Positions 41,101 to 50,429 of a DNA stretch of 64,000 nt are shown one piece after another. The translations under genes were made by a program, and so were the position numbers. Below the pieces are notes generated by a model that had not been told where the DNA came from, searched no databases, and saw only the letters and a program-made list of their open reading frames with translations. This DNA comes from Mesostigma viride (taxonomy: Eukaryota > Streptophyta > Mesostigmatophyceae > Mesostigmatales > Mesostigmataceae): NCBI GenBank assembly GCA_009746045.1, contig RPFO01000103.1:1722721-1786720 (forward strand). The letters run 5' to 3'. How positions within the stretch are numbered: the stretch's first letter is position 1; the number at the start of each line of letters is the position of its first letter.

Positions 41101-43146
41101 TTGTTGGGTTCTCTGGTTGGTTTCCCTTGTTGGGTTCTCTGGTTGGTTTCCCTTGTTGGGTTCTCTGGTTGGTTTCCCTTGTTGGGTTCTCTGGTTGGTT
41201 TCCCTTGTTGGGTTCTCTGGCTGGTTTCCCTTGTTGGGTTCTCTGGATGGTTTCCCTTGTTGGGTTCTCTGGCTGGTTTCCCTTGTTGGGTTCTCTGGTT
41301 GGTTTCCCTTGTTGGGTTCTCTGGTTGGTTTCCCTTGTTGGGTTCTCTGGTTGGTTTCCCTTGTTGGGTTCTCTGGCTGGTTTCCCTTGTTGGGTTCTCT
41401 GGCTGGTTTCCCTTGTTGGGTTCTCGGGCTGGTTTCCCTTGTTGGGTTCTCTGGTTGGTTTCCCTTGTTGGGTTCTCTGGTTGGTTTCCCTTGTTGGGTT
41501 CTCTGGTTGGTTTCCCTTGTTGGGTTCTCTGGTTGGTTTCCCTTGTTGGGTTCTCTGGTTGGTTTCCCTTGTTGGGTTCTCTGGTTGGTTTCCCTTGTTG
41601 GGTTCTCTGGTTGGTTTCCCTTGGTGGGATTCTCTGGTTGGTTTCCCTTGGTGGGTTCTCTGGCTGGTTTCCCTTGTTGGGTTCTCTGGTTGGTTTCCCT
41701 TGTTGGGTTCTCTGGTTGGTTTCCCTTGTTGGGTTCTCTGGTTGGTTTCCCTTGGTGGGTTCTCTGGTTGGTTTCCCTTGTTGGGTTCTCTGGTTGGTTT
41801 CCCTTGTTGGGTTCTCTGGTTGGTTTCCCTTGGTGGGATTCTCTGGTTGGTTTCCCTTGGTGGGTTCTCTGGCTGGTTTCCCTTGTTGGGTTCTCTGGTT
41901 GGTTTCCCTTGTTGGGTTCTCTGGTTGGTTTCCCTTGTTGGGTTCTCGGGTTGGTTTCCCTTGTTGGTTTCCCTTGGTGGAATTCTGGTTGGGTTCTCTG
42001 GGTGGCTGCGTGCCGTTTCAGTGGCTTCCCTCCCCCACTCCCCCCCCCAATGCCTCCCCCCCTTTTCACTCTTCGCCCCCCTGCCTTCCCCCCGATTCCT
42101 CCCCCCCTCTTCCTCTCTGCCCCTCCAAACTTCTCGCTCTCCCCCATCCCCTCCCCCTCTACCCCGCCCCCCCCTCTGCCCTCGTCGCTTGCGTAACCAA
42201 AAAAGGCTCACCCTGTTGCCCCGAGGAAACTGACTGTGGCATCCTTGAATTGGTCGTTGTTGCTCACCTCTGCCTTCGCTATTATGCTCTTTGATGCAAC
42301 CAACCGCCAATTATCTTGACGTCACCGCTTTACGTGTGGTGGATGCTGTCCGTGTGGTGGATGCTTGACGTGTGGTGGTCGCTTTCGGTGTGTGGATGCT
42401 TCACGTGTGGTGGTCGCTTTCGGTGTGTGGATGCTTCACGTGTGGTGGTCACATGATGGGAGGTGGATGCTGGATGTGGGTGCTGGATGCTTGACCGGTG
42501 GTGAATGCTGGACTGCTGGTGGTTGCATAATGGGTGGTGGATGATTTACGGGTGGTGAAATGCTGGACTGCTGGCGGATGCGTGACGTGTGACAGGCGTG
42601 TTCTCCCCAGGACCATGCAGCCCGAGCGCGAAAAAATATACGGCCCCGCGCACCCGTAAGTGTTTTGAACTCCTGTGTTGCTGTACTCTCTCGACTTGCC
42701 CTTTTGTTTGCTCACGTCAAGCATCCAGCAAAGACCCATAATGACTTGTCAACCATGCTGTCCAATCGAAATTCTTCAATCGATGCTTTCTTTACCCTTC
42801 TAGCATAGGTCTCCTCGCGGCTAGCTAGTAATACAATGTAGAAATGTCTCTGCTTATGTATCATGTTTTATGAATATTTACGATGTCTGTATTTCAATCA
42901 TTTTTAGTCTAGCATGCTTGGCAAGTTCCCTATCGAGCACTGAGCCGCATTTCCTTGTCAAACTTCCCTTTGGCTTTGGCTTCCCTGGAACATCCCCTGC
43001 TGCCCTTTCAACCCCCTTCCCCACACACACCTTTCTGTCCCCCCACGGTGTGCGACCTCCCACACTTGTATTGAGCAGCTTCCCCCACGAGGACGGGGGG
43101 TCACTATGACCGCTTCCATGACACTGTGGGCAAGGTGGTGCGTTAG
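23137..43146 (+). CDS. Giant acidic protein with C-terminal SHIPPO/STPG (PG-rich) repeats, 8 exons
   Basis: Exons: 23137-32649, 33727-33787, 35476-35947, 36882-37063, 37639-37779, 38974-39015, 42611-42655, 43079-43146 (TAG stop). Every phase joins and the total is 3507 residues. STPG/SHIPPO repeats (SPGPGxY) are found in proteins of axonemes and other stable microtubules. Seven are seen: SPGPGPGSYSP (about 3151), SPGPKYPMP (3195), SPGPGHYEKA (3313), SPGPIYDIGP (3373), TPGPGTYDCP (3417), CSPSAKKYTAP (about 3475, degenerate) and RTGGHYDRF (last exon). Residues 1 to about 3100 are low complexity: Glu/Asp/Gly/Ala-rich, with DKDDRDV heptads near 354-395, about ten 22-residue SRPASAAGAA units near 950-1160, Glu-Pro runs near 1660-1720, and many RPASA/RPSSA motifs. 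Three short hydrophobic stretches interrupt it (near 1321, 1904, 2400). Large stop-free frames on other strands and phases of exon 1 are GC-rich shadows. The start is the first ATG of the frame; an upstream exon cannot be excluded. The two smallest exons (42 and 45 nt) are the least certain. Confidence 0.8.
24196..24327 (+). repeat. 21-bp coding repeat, DKDDRDV heptads
   Basis: Within exon 1, a 21-nt unit (GACAAGGATGATARGGACGT plus T) repeats about six times, encoding Asp-Lys heptads DKDDKDV and DKDDRDV. Copies differ only at the Lys/Arg codon, so the array expanded recently. Confidence 0.9.
25740..26640 (+). repeat. 66-bp coding repeat, SRPASAAGAATAGGEDSPKQ-type units
   Basis: Within exon 1, about ten copies of a 66-nt unit encode 22 residues: SRPASAAGAATAGGEDSPKQ plus AA. 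Central copies are nearly identical at the DNA level, while outer copies diverge (AKSGAEDSPKQ, NAKSGAED, KGHEGEGAAT). The period is a multiple of three and the frame is kept throughout. Isolated SRPASAA motifs continue to about 27430. The S-R-P-[AS]-S motif could be a basic phosphorylation or microtubule-binding motif, but this is inference. Confidence 0.9.
32858..33115. repeat. 43-bp minisatellite, 6 copies (STPG intron 1)
   Basis: Six units start at 32858, 32901, 32944, 32987, 33030 and 33073, each reading GGCGGTGAGATTCTCTTGCG then TTGCTATGTAYAGTTCCARG and CAA. Each unit contains G|GTGAGATT, a good match to a splice donor. It lies within intron 32650-33726. The rest of this intron holds AT-rich sequence (32690-32780) and nothing else I can name. 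Confidence 0.92.
33788..34884. other. 5' part of STPG intron 2, no feature recognised
   Basis: Unique sequence between the 61-nt exon 2 and the intron's minisatellite. C-rich runs occur at about 34600-34640 and ACACAAC-type runs at about 34690-34750. No exon is supported. Confidence 0.5.
34885..35405. repeat. 12-bp minisatellite with 36-bp higher-order unit, about 43 monomers (STPG intron 2)
   Basis: Monomers TATCATGCAGTA and CATCATGTAGTA/CATCATGCAGTA alternate, mostly as a trimer of two TATCATGCAGTA and one CATCATG(T/C)AGTA, i.e. a 36-bp higher-order period. Both strands stay open (ISCSTSCS, HDILHDVL, MIYCMIYC) because the period is a multiple of three. It ends 70 bp before the acceptor of exon 3. 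Confidence 0.93.
36029..36335 (+). pseudogene. Four decayed copies of the exon 3 end (STPG intron 3)
   Basis: Exon 3 ends TATAGCTTTGGGAAAGAGGA then GCTTGGGCCAGC, followed by the donor GTGAGTAC. Related segments recur downstream at about 36031-36075, 36111-36155, 36196-36233 and 36295-36335, spaced roughly 85-100 bp with shared spacer (CTAGTTTCRTKGTAGTCA...TAGTACTCCTTG). Copy 1 keeps GCCAGC|GTGAGTAC; copy 4 still encodes YSFGKEEIGPA against exon 3's YSFGKEELGPA but has lost the donor (GAGGG). They are best read as duplicated exon ends decaying inside the intron. Confidence 0.8.
37107..37365 (+). pseudogene. Two decayed copies of the exon 4 end (STPG intron 4)
   Basis: Exon 4 ends with SPTKRAFSIGKKLPGEMDLI LE. 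At about 37107-37178 a copy reads TFSIGKKLPGEIKPFS then a stop and a GGTGGGG donor remnant. At about 37290-37365 a second copy reads HPTKRFFFMGDKLPGKIDLI FE, 14 of 22 residues identical, and stays open. Both sit in the intron 37064-37638. The second could be an alternative exon instead of a fossil. Confidence 0.75.
37445..37548. repeat. G-rich tract, GGGGGT/GGGGTG repeats
   Basis: About 100 bp of almost pure G interrupted by T and C, in STPG intron 4 about 90 bp before the exon 5 acceptor. The coding strand is G-rich, so the RNA could form G-quadruplexes close to the 3' splice site. Confidence 0.9.
38028..38202. repeat. (GGGA)n microsatellite and poly-G (STPG intron 5)
   Basis: About 30 GGGA tetramers run from 38028 to 38145, followed by GCAGCCGGGCG repeats and a poly-G run ending near 38202. 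The remainder of the intron (37780-38973) shows no exon. Confidence 0.92.
39053..41995. repeat. 26-bp minisatellite, about 113 copies (STPG intron 6)
   Basis: Nearly 3 kb of GGGTTCTCTGGTTGGTTTCC plus CTTGTT units. Common variants are TGGCTGG, TGGATGG, TTGGTGGG and TCGGGTT, with a few one-base indels (GGGATTCT) and shortened units. The 26-bp period is not a multiple of three, so all three forward frames cycle through the same 26-residue repeat and remain open for 800-1100 codons, as do reverse frames. The array starts 38 bp after the donor of the 42-nt exon 6 and ends about 615 bp before exon 7. It is not coding. Confidence 0.95.
42361..42455. repeat. 35-bp tandem repeat (STPG intron 6, 3' part)
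   Basis: Units starting CGTGTGGTGGTCGCTTTCGG followed by TGTGTGGATGCTTCA begin at 42369, 42404 and 42439; related GTGGTGGATGC motifs continue to about 42590. Confidence 0.8.
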
Positions 43147-43860
43147 TCGCCGCCGCCGTGAGCGCCGCCAGCACACCTTGCTGGTGCATCAGCGAAGATT
43201 GTGATATGAAGGGAATGAGGGACCGGTAACCTTTTGTTGGGCAGGCTTTGTACAGCTGAAAGGATCTGCAGGTACCCTTTCAGTATTGGGCAAGGCGCTT
43301 GGGATTGGTTAGCGTCATCAGACAGGGGCGAACTACAGGGCTGCTGAAAGCTATGTGATGACATTGTCGGAACGGCTTAGCAGCCACCACTACGATGTAA
43401 GTGGTGCGAAGTAGCAGCCTGGAGAAAACAATAGGACTTGGGACATCAACAGTGGCCCTCGAGTGGGAGATCATGACAAGCCAAATATTATGTAGCCGGT
43501 AGACACCAACATAAGGCCCAGTGAGAAGGGAGGTCAGCGATGGTGTAGGAATTTCACATCCCCTTTCTGGGAGGTAACGAAGGACAGGATCGTCATGAAA
43601 TGAGGTGGGTGACAATGAGCAAGGGCTTGCGGAGTATGCCAGTCTTAGCTCTTCTTGCCCAAATATCGGCGAGGCAGGCAGCAAAGAGTAATAATACCAC
43701 GTAGACTGATCAAGTGAGCATTTAATTCATTAACCTACACGTAGACTGTGCGATCCATGAGCATAAATCCTCAGTGGGATGGAATTGGAATGGGATGGGT
43801 ATCGAGCTGGGGAGCTTCCAGCTACAGGGTTGCGGGCACCGCGGCCCGAATCACTATTAA
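43147..43860. other. Downstream flank of the STPG gene
   Basis: No gene recognised. On the - strand, 43785-43850 contains a tRNA-B-box-like motif (CCCCAGCTCGATACCC) but no foldable tRNA around it. The stretch 48235-48265 beyond the transposon has a related motif (CCCCAGTTCGATTCC). Confidence 0.4.
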
Positions 43861-45430
43861 CCCGTGTTTTTTCTGATTTGGCACTGATTAACCCGTGTTT
43901 TTTTACAACGCGATACATCGCGTTGTAGGGTTAGAACGCGATGTATCGCGTTGTAATCTGACACGTGGCAAACCTATCAAACATGCGAATTTTGGTCTGA
44001 AACTTTCAACATAGGTCAGAAACATCTCATAGAATTCAAGAAAAAATCCTGGTATTTTTGGTATTTTTTTTGTGACAGCTGCAAACAAATATGTACCACT
44101 GAAATCAGGCATTCGCGGGACGAAGGTGAAGACGACGGCGATGGCGGCAGGTAGATCTCGCCAGTTTTCGCGCGAATTTCAGTGGCTGTTGGGTGGCACG
44201 ACGATGATGATGCGTTCAAAGGTTGATAATTAGGTTTCTACGAGTTTGTTGAGGTACTGGGGCAAAGGAAACGCCGTTTTCTCCAGTTTCTCACCCAACT
44301 TTCATGCGGAAAACCTGGAAACCGGCATACATATTATTACGTCAAGACTCGGGTCTGCTGCGGCACCATGCTTGGTATTTCCATGGTGTTTCGACTTCTT
44401 AACACATGTTTATTCATGCCGAACGCCCGGACTCTCGGCTAGACCGATATTTGTGCAGACTTTTATTGGGTAGCTCCGGGCATGATGGTGCCTGCAAATA
44501 GTGTAAGGCGTGACCGTGGCTATTGCTACGGTATGCTGTATTTTCCTGGAAATGGCCTCTGCCACCGGCTCAATAGTGCTTGCAGGCGTAAGAAGCCTGC
44601 GCTGGTTGTCTCCTTGATATCGTGTTTCTATCTAGTTTCTGCCAGTTTTCCACTTAATCTATTAATTAATTAATTGATTCCACTTATTTCTACCGACCTC
44701 TGCCCAGCCTCTCTAAGACCGCCATCCTACTCGACGTTGCTTGCATGTCAGCCATAGCAGGTTGCAGTTGTGCAGTATTTAGGTGCTGTATACGTCGTCA
44801 AGCCGTGCATATATCGTGAGGATTGGATGTTGATGGTTTATACTGCGTTGATTGTGCAAGAAGATCAGCTAGGTGCCCATAATCATGGTGTATAATCATG
44901 TGTGTTGTCTCTTTGATGTGTTGTTAGCATCTTGCCACCATTTGCTAGCATGCATTCCAGCGTCATCAATTTGCCTGCATGTAAGCTCATGGATCACTCA
45001 ACCTATCCAAGCCTTGCATTACACGTGCCTCTTTCTTTCAGTATTGCACACGTTATGGAATGAAAACCCAGCACCTCCGTTCCCACGAGGCATGTGCTCA
45101 ACACGTTGTGAGAGTGGATGATGCTTTGGCTATGGCTGCCTGATTCAGTCATATGAGGTCATCCATTCATGATGTTTGATGCATCATTTGATGCTGTATA
45201 ACTTATACAACACCTATTTTCAACGTTTTGACCCTCCAAGCTCACTATGGCCCCGTTTATGGGGCTTGTGCATGTCGTTGCGTCATGTTGTGAAGGGCTC
45301 TCATTTTTGCCACTGCGTTGTACTGCGTTGTGTTTGTGATGATAATGAAAAATAGCTCCAGTGGCCCGATGGGCCCGAGTTTTGTTCCACAAAGCCTGCA
45401 TATGTTGCCCATAGCTCGTGCAAGAAGCCA

Positions 45431-46187
45431 GATTAAGATCACTCAGCTCCCAAGAAGACCAGCATTTGATTGAATACAATAAGTGGAGCCCTGCCACAAA
45501 TGCAGCAGTTAACAGTGGCCTTAAGGTTTCTCAATCCGCACGCGGAAGCAAGAAGCCTCCAGGGTGGGAGGGAGGGGAAAGAAACAATTGCGGATCATTG
45601 CCTGCCTAGCTTGCTTAAGGCATGGCCCGCCGACACACAAGCTGACATCATCCTAAATTAATTAACACCGGCATGCGTCACACACCGGCCTGAACAGTGC
45701 TGAAAACGCCACTACAAACAGCGTGGCCACGCACCCCCAGGCTAGTGCGTTAACCGTACAGGTAGTTGTACAAGGTTCCCAAGACTGACAAACATAAAAC
45801 GCGCCCATCGACCCCTTGGGCCGGTCCGAATCCACTTTACAATAATTAATCACGACTCACTAAATAACCCAAATCAGCCAAAGATTCGGTAAGCAACCAG
45901 CCGACCCTACAGGTCCCCACCTAACCTCAGCTGGTGCAACCAAACACGAATCTTTGCAAGTGAAGTCGTATAAAACCTACAATTAATTTTCTCGGACCGC
46001 TAATTAATAGCCACCGACCCTTATAAACAACCGGGTCATCCAAGGAAAATTCGGGCGAGCAGGAAACCCTTTGTACAAATCGAATTAGTCAGCCCATGTC
46101 GCAGACAGCCTTCCACATCCAGGCCAAGGCATGGCGGCCTTATCTTTCCCGCATGCGTTAATTAAACTATATTCAGAGAAAACCGAT
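45431..46187. repeat. Nested repeat, short unit A-B
   Basis: Segment A (131 bp, 45431-45561, starting GATTAAGATCACTCAG), a 15-bp purine-rich link, then segment B (611 bp, 45577-46187, GAAAGAAACAATTGCGG to GAGAAAACCGAT). Both recur downstream in the long unit. Segment B contains a 63-codon minus-strand ORF present in both copies, with no recognisable family. Confidence 0.9.
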
Positions 46188-47760
46188 TAAGATCACTCAG
46201 CTCCCAAGAAGACCAGCATTTGATTGAATACAATAAGTGGAGCCCTGCCACAAATGCAGCAGTTAACAGTGGCCTTAAGGTTTCTCAATCCGCACGCGGA
46301 AGCAAGAAGCCTCCACCCAATTACCCCCCCCTGGCGCCAACCCCATTGCGCCGATTAAACTCATGACCACCGTGCGCGAAAGAGCGTGTCGCAACATCTT
46401 AAATGGCGACTCAGCCCGCGCTAGGCTATATTAACCCCCGCAGGGGCCCGCTGGTTACAATGCGACACAAGCCGGTGACCACCCCAAAAGCAAGCCCTCA
46501 AAAAGAGCCAGCAGTTCGCAATTCCGGAACCGTCCAAAAAGGAAAGAGGTTTTACGACACCATAATAGACTGAGCCGCGCAGCGGGTGCTGAGACGAAAA
46601 GGAACGACAAAGGTCTGGCGTAGCCTCGCCTCCCTCAGACGCCCTCCCCAACTCGAGTCTCGCAATAGGGAAATTTCTAGCTTCGGAGCGCAACTCTCGC
46701 GCGGCTCCTATTGTCCCCAACCACCCCTCCTCGGCAAGGGCAGCTGGACAACTGACCTGCCGCCACAAAAAATATTTTATGACAAAAAAAGTCGTTGCTG
46801 ACAGGATCCTGGTTCGGGACCTTTTGAGTCCAGGTCACGTCCCACGCACCATCGCACGGTGGCAAGCCTGCGATGTGACACTAGAGCTGTTTTAGAAACT
46901 TATAAACAGCTCCGCCGAAGCTGGCCAAACCGCCGGAGTAGCGCCCCATCCTTCTCCCATGTCAAAAAGACCCGCAGCCGGGGAAAACGACATGGGGGTA
47001 AATTTAAATTTTCTTTCCGTTGCACGACCAACTATACTATGCTTGGTCGAACAACTTAGCGGTTGTGCCACCATCTGCCTCGGCTACAAGACAGATGCAA
47101 CCCGCGCTAGGATGTGCAATTTTGCACAGGCGGCCATTGCCGCCATTGTGAAAGAAACAATTGCGGATCATTGCCTGCCTAGCTTGCTTAAGGCATGGCC
47201 CGCCGACACACAAGCTGACATCATCCTAAATTAATTAACACCGGCATGCGTCACACACCGGCCTGAACAGTGCTGAAAACGCCACTACAAACAGCGTGGC
47301 CACGCACCCCCAGGCTAGTGCGTTAACCGTACAGGTAGTTGTACAAGGTTCCCAAGACTGACAAACATAAAACGCGCCCATCGACCCCTTGGGCCGGTCC
47401 GAATCCACTTTACAATAATTAATCACGACTCACTAAATAACCCAAATCAGCCAAAGATTCGGTAAGCAACCAGCCGACCCTACAGGTCCCCACCTAACCT
47501 CAGCTGGTGCAACCAAACACGAATCTTTGCAAGTGAAGTCGTATAAAACCTACAATTAATTTTCTCGGACCGCTAATTAATAGCCACCGACCCTTATAAA
47601 CAACCGGGTCATCCAAGGAAAATTCGGGCGAGCAGGAAACCCTTTGTACAAATCGAATTAGTCAGCCCATGTCGCAGACAGCCTTCCACATCCAGGCCAA
47701 GGCATGGCGGCCTTATCTTTCCCGCATGCGTTAATTAAACTATATTCAGAGAAAACCGAT
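46185..47760. repeat. Nested repeat, long unit A-X-B
   Basis: A second copy of A (46185-46315) and of B (47150-47760, 611 bp as in the first copy) flank 834 bp of unrelated DNA, X (46316-47149). The A-B and A-X-B units lie directly in tandem, sharing the GAT at the join. The short unit looks like a deletion derivative of the long one, or X is an insertion. ORFs in X (for example 46421-46768 on the - strand) have no recognisable domain. Confidence 0.88.
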
Positions 47761-48038
47761 TTTTTTCATGAACCATTTGTGAATAATGAGCACATGACTT
47801 GTGACCTAGGGTCAACAAATCGCGGTCATGGTCAGACCCCCCTGTATTCAAACCAGTGTATCTCTCTAATGAATTAGCATGTTGTAGGTCTGAGTAGCTC
47901 AAAGCAAAATTTGATTTATGGGCTTTCAGGAAAGTATATACATGACCATGAAAAAAAAATTTCCTTAGGTGCTATACGCGTTCTAAAAAAAGCTTACAAC
48001 GCGATATATCGCGATCTAATTAAAAAAACATGGGTTAA

Positions 48039-50429
48039 TTAATTAAGAACATAACTCCGTTGGGAGTGTACGTAAGACATGGCCCTGAGAAGGGGGCATC
48101 TGGTTTTTAATGTACTGGACAGTAGGTACCCCCCCCCCTGCCAGGGAGGGTGATGCGCAATCATATGTGCAGACGTCCATCCGGACGTCCGGATATGTGC
48201 ATCCGGAGACGTCCGTCCTATAGTCAGCAAAAGTTGGTGCGAGAGGTCCCCAGTTCGATTCCGGTCGGATTCATTTGCAGATCGCGTTTTCCGCGAACCG
48301 GCACTGGACGCAAATGGTTTTCACCTTTGCGGCGTGCCAAATCAGAATATGTGCAGACATCTAGTGTAAGCTTGCGATACAGTAGCTCAGCTGAAAGGTC
48401 TCATCAAGAGGATCCCGGAATCGCGTGTATGACGCCCAAAGTGAAATATTCCTCTACAAGTTAGCTAGCTCGTGGCAAGTTGCAGCAGCTAAAAATAGGT
48501 TTTGGCTCCCAGGAGGCACCTGGCTTGACTTTCTCCCAGATTTTATGACACTGAAGGGATGTTACGTCCGTGGATAGGTTGTTTTCAAAGCCCCAGGTCA
48601 AACGGAAAAGGTTTACTATTGCATGACAACCATGGTCCGCCAGCACTTTTTTTTGTTTTTTGACCCCTGAAAATGAAAAAAATCATAACTCCTATACCAC
48701 AACTCCAAATACCCTCAACCCCGGTACTAGGAATATCTACACTTCAAGGGCTTTCAGAATATGCAATAATACCATTGGTATATCAAGGCATTTGGATAAT
48801 AGCTCCAACCAAAGTTGGCCAAAAGACGATCGTTTCCGTGCAAGAAAAAGTACACCCCCCCCATTTTTCTCAGGGGGGGGTCAGAAACCTCAATACCAAC
48901 ATTGGACAATTTAGTTGGATAGTCCAATGGTGCTTTCCTTTGGTCAAACCACCCGGACACCCCAATTGACATGTATAATGCTCGCGTGTACATGTGTGGC
49001 TTACGCGCGCGCAAACAGCCAACTATGCCATGCTATACAATTATGCAATATAAATGACCACAATAGAGTGCCAAACCTGCTGGAATCCAAACATGACGCC
49101 AACTTGCCATCACTGAACGATATCCCCCAAAGAGGTGCCACAAATTGTGCACCATAATGGCTAATACCCCTCCTAGAGCAGGCATGGAAAGCTGTTGCAA
49201 TAACCACTATCCTACTCATCAAAAGACATGTAAGAACGTACGAGTTTCCCTGCAAACAACGTGCAAACGCACTGCCGTACCTGCCTCGATCATGACCTGG
49301 CCGGGTTCCGCTGGCCGGCATGCTCATACGTCACGTATGCAGCTACTAGTGGGAGAGGCGGCCATAGCCGCTCTATCCATGCATCCGTCATCATTACCAT
49401 GTTGAAGATATGTGCAAAGATGACGTCTAACGCTTCCACGTTCCCAGCAAATGGCGCAGCGGACTTTCGTAAAGACGCGGGAGGCCCAGGCAGACGGAAA
49501 CTCCCAAGAACCAAAGGAAACCGGCGATACCAAACGGGAAGTCTCGTCTGACAGTGACTACCAAGACAGAGGTAATAGCCACTGCGAGTTTCCTCAACAG
49601 CATACATCTGATCATTCTTGACGTACCAAAATAATGCATCATCGTTCAGGGGTCATCATCTGACCAATTTCACGCCGCGGAACCCTAAATTGCCACAAAA
49701 TGGCACACTGACAGCCATATCTCGCTATGCGCGCGCGCAACGGTAAAAAATGTTAGCAAAAGTCACGTGACTGCCTGCAAGAAAGTGGTGGTATTTACTG
49801 GGCTACGGAGCAATTACCTACCCAACCTAAGCATTTTCATTCACGTTGGGTCTGCCCCGACCGGCCGGACATATTTACGTTACGTCACTTACGTCGGAGG
49901 TCACGGAATTACGCGTTACATTTACGTTATGTGAGTTGTGGTCCAAATGGACCGCATCGGCGGACCATGTTTGCATAACCAAGGTTGTCATGTTTGCATG
50001 TGGCTGTTTCGATCCATACAAAGTTTAGCCTAAAAATTCATAACTTGAGCTAGCCACCTCTTAAAATTACGCTGACTGAACACACAGGCTAACTCGCCGT
50101 GGACATATCTGATTGGCTGCAAAAATTCAGCGCCAGAAGATTTGTGTTGTGGCCATGCCACAAATTAAGGTTGGGGGGATGCCCCCCCCATTGGGCCTGA
50201 CGTGTGACCTTTTGGCTGGGCTGGGTGCACTTTTGGCGGGGCGCGCCAGTTGGCGCCAAAGTCATGGCGCCAGGTACCGAAGGTTACCTAGACGGTCCAC
50301 CTTAACACATAATCTGGGCTACAACCTGCAGGTGCACGGGGATGTAAACAACCACCTACTCTGGGTGCACAAGGTGCACCTGCACCTCCGTGTATTCCAG
50401 CAGCTAGGGTGCGGACATGGGGTGGAAGA
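48039..50429. other. Intergenic stretch, no gene recognised
   Basis: Immediately right of the piggyBac-like end is ATTAAGAACATAACTCCGTT then GGGAG, which on the - strand is a degenerate copy of the retroposon 3' hairpin plus TTAA tail. At 48171-48215 is an imperfect inverted repeat built on GACGTCC/CATCCGGA. A tRNA T-arm-like motif lies at 48240-48262. The rest holds short ORFs without protein character. Confidence 0.5.

Larger units (their letters stand above)
43861..48034. mobile_element. Non-autonomous piggyBac-like element, 4.1 kb, TTAA target duplication
   Basis: The left end is TTAA|CCCGTGTTTTTTTACAACGC at 43888-43911. The right end, read inward on the other strand, is TTAA|CCCATGTTTTTTTAATTAGA then TCGCGATATATCGCGTTGTA (47993-48038). 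TTAA on both sides with termini CCC...GGG is the piggyBac hallmark. Subterminal palindromes ACGCGATACATCGCG (left, twice, in opposite order around 43930) and ACGCGATATATCGCG (right) strengthen the inverted-repeat assignment. The left terminus is itself duplicated: TTAACCCGTGTTTTTT also stands at 43857-43872, 31 bp further out, so the true edge is 43861 or 43892. No transposase is encoded. The ends differ from those of the intact element at 59788-63111, so another transposase would mobilise it. The interior carries the nested repeats listed separately. Confidence 0.75.

Noticed and set aside
39053-41995. CRISPR-like array
   Set aside because: Units are contiguous with no spacers, and the context is a eukaryotic intron.
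38808-42294. Very long ORFs (up to 1141 codons) rich in Trp, Phe, Leu, and Asn/Glu-rich ones on the other strand
   Set aside because: Artefacts of the 26-bp array inside STPG intron 6; all frames show the same cyclic peptide.
43785-43850. tRNA gene on the - strand
   Set aside because: Only a B-box-like motif; no foldable cloverleaf.
45577-47760. LTR retrotransposon with 611-bp LTRs (B copies)
   Set aside because: B does not begin TG or end CA, no target duplication is seen, no primer-binding site was recognised, and segment A also occurs outside the left B.
48171-48265. tRNA gene
   Set aside because: A T-arm-like CCCCAGTTCGATTCC is present, but the T stem has mismatches and no matching 5' acceptor strand or anticodon arm is found.
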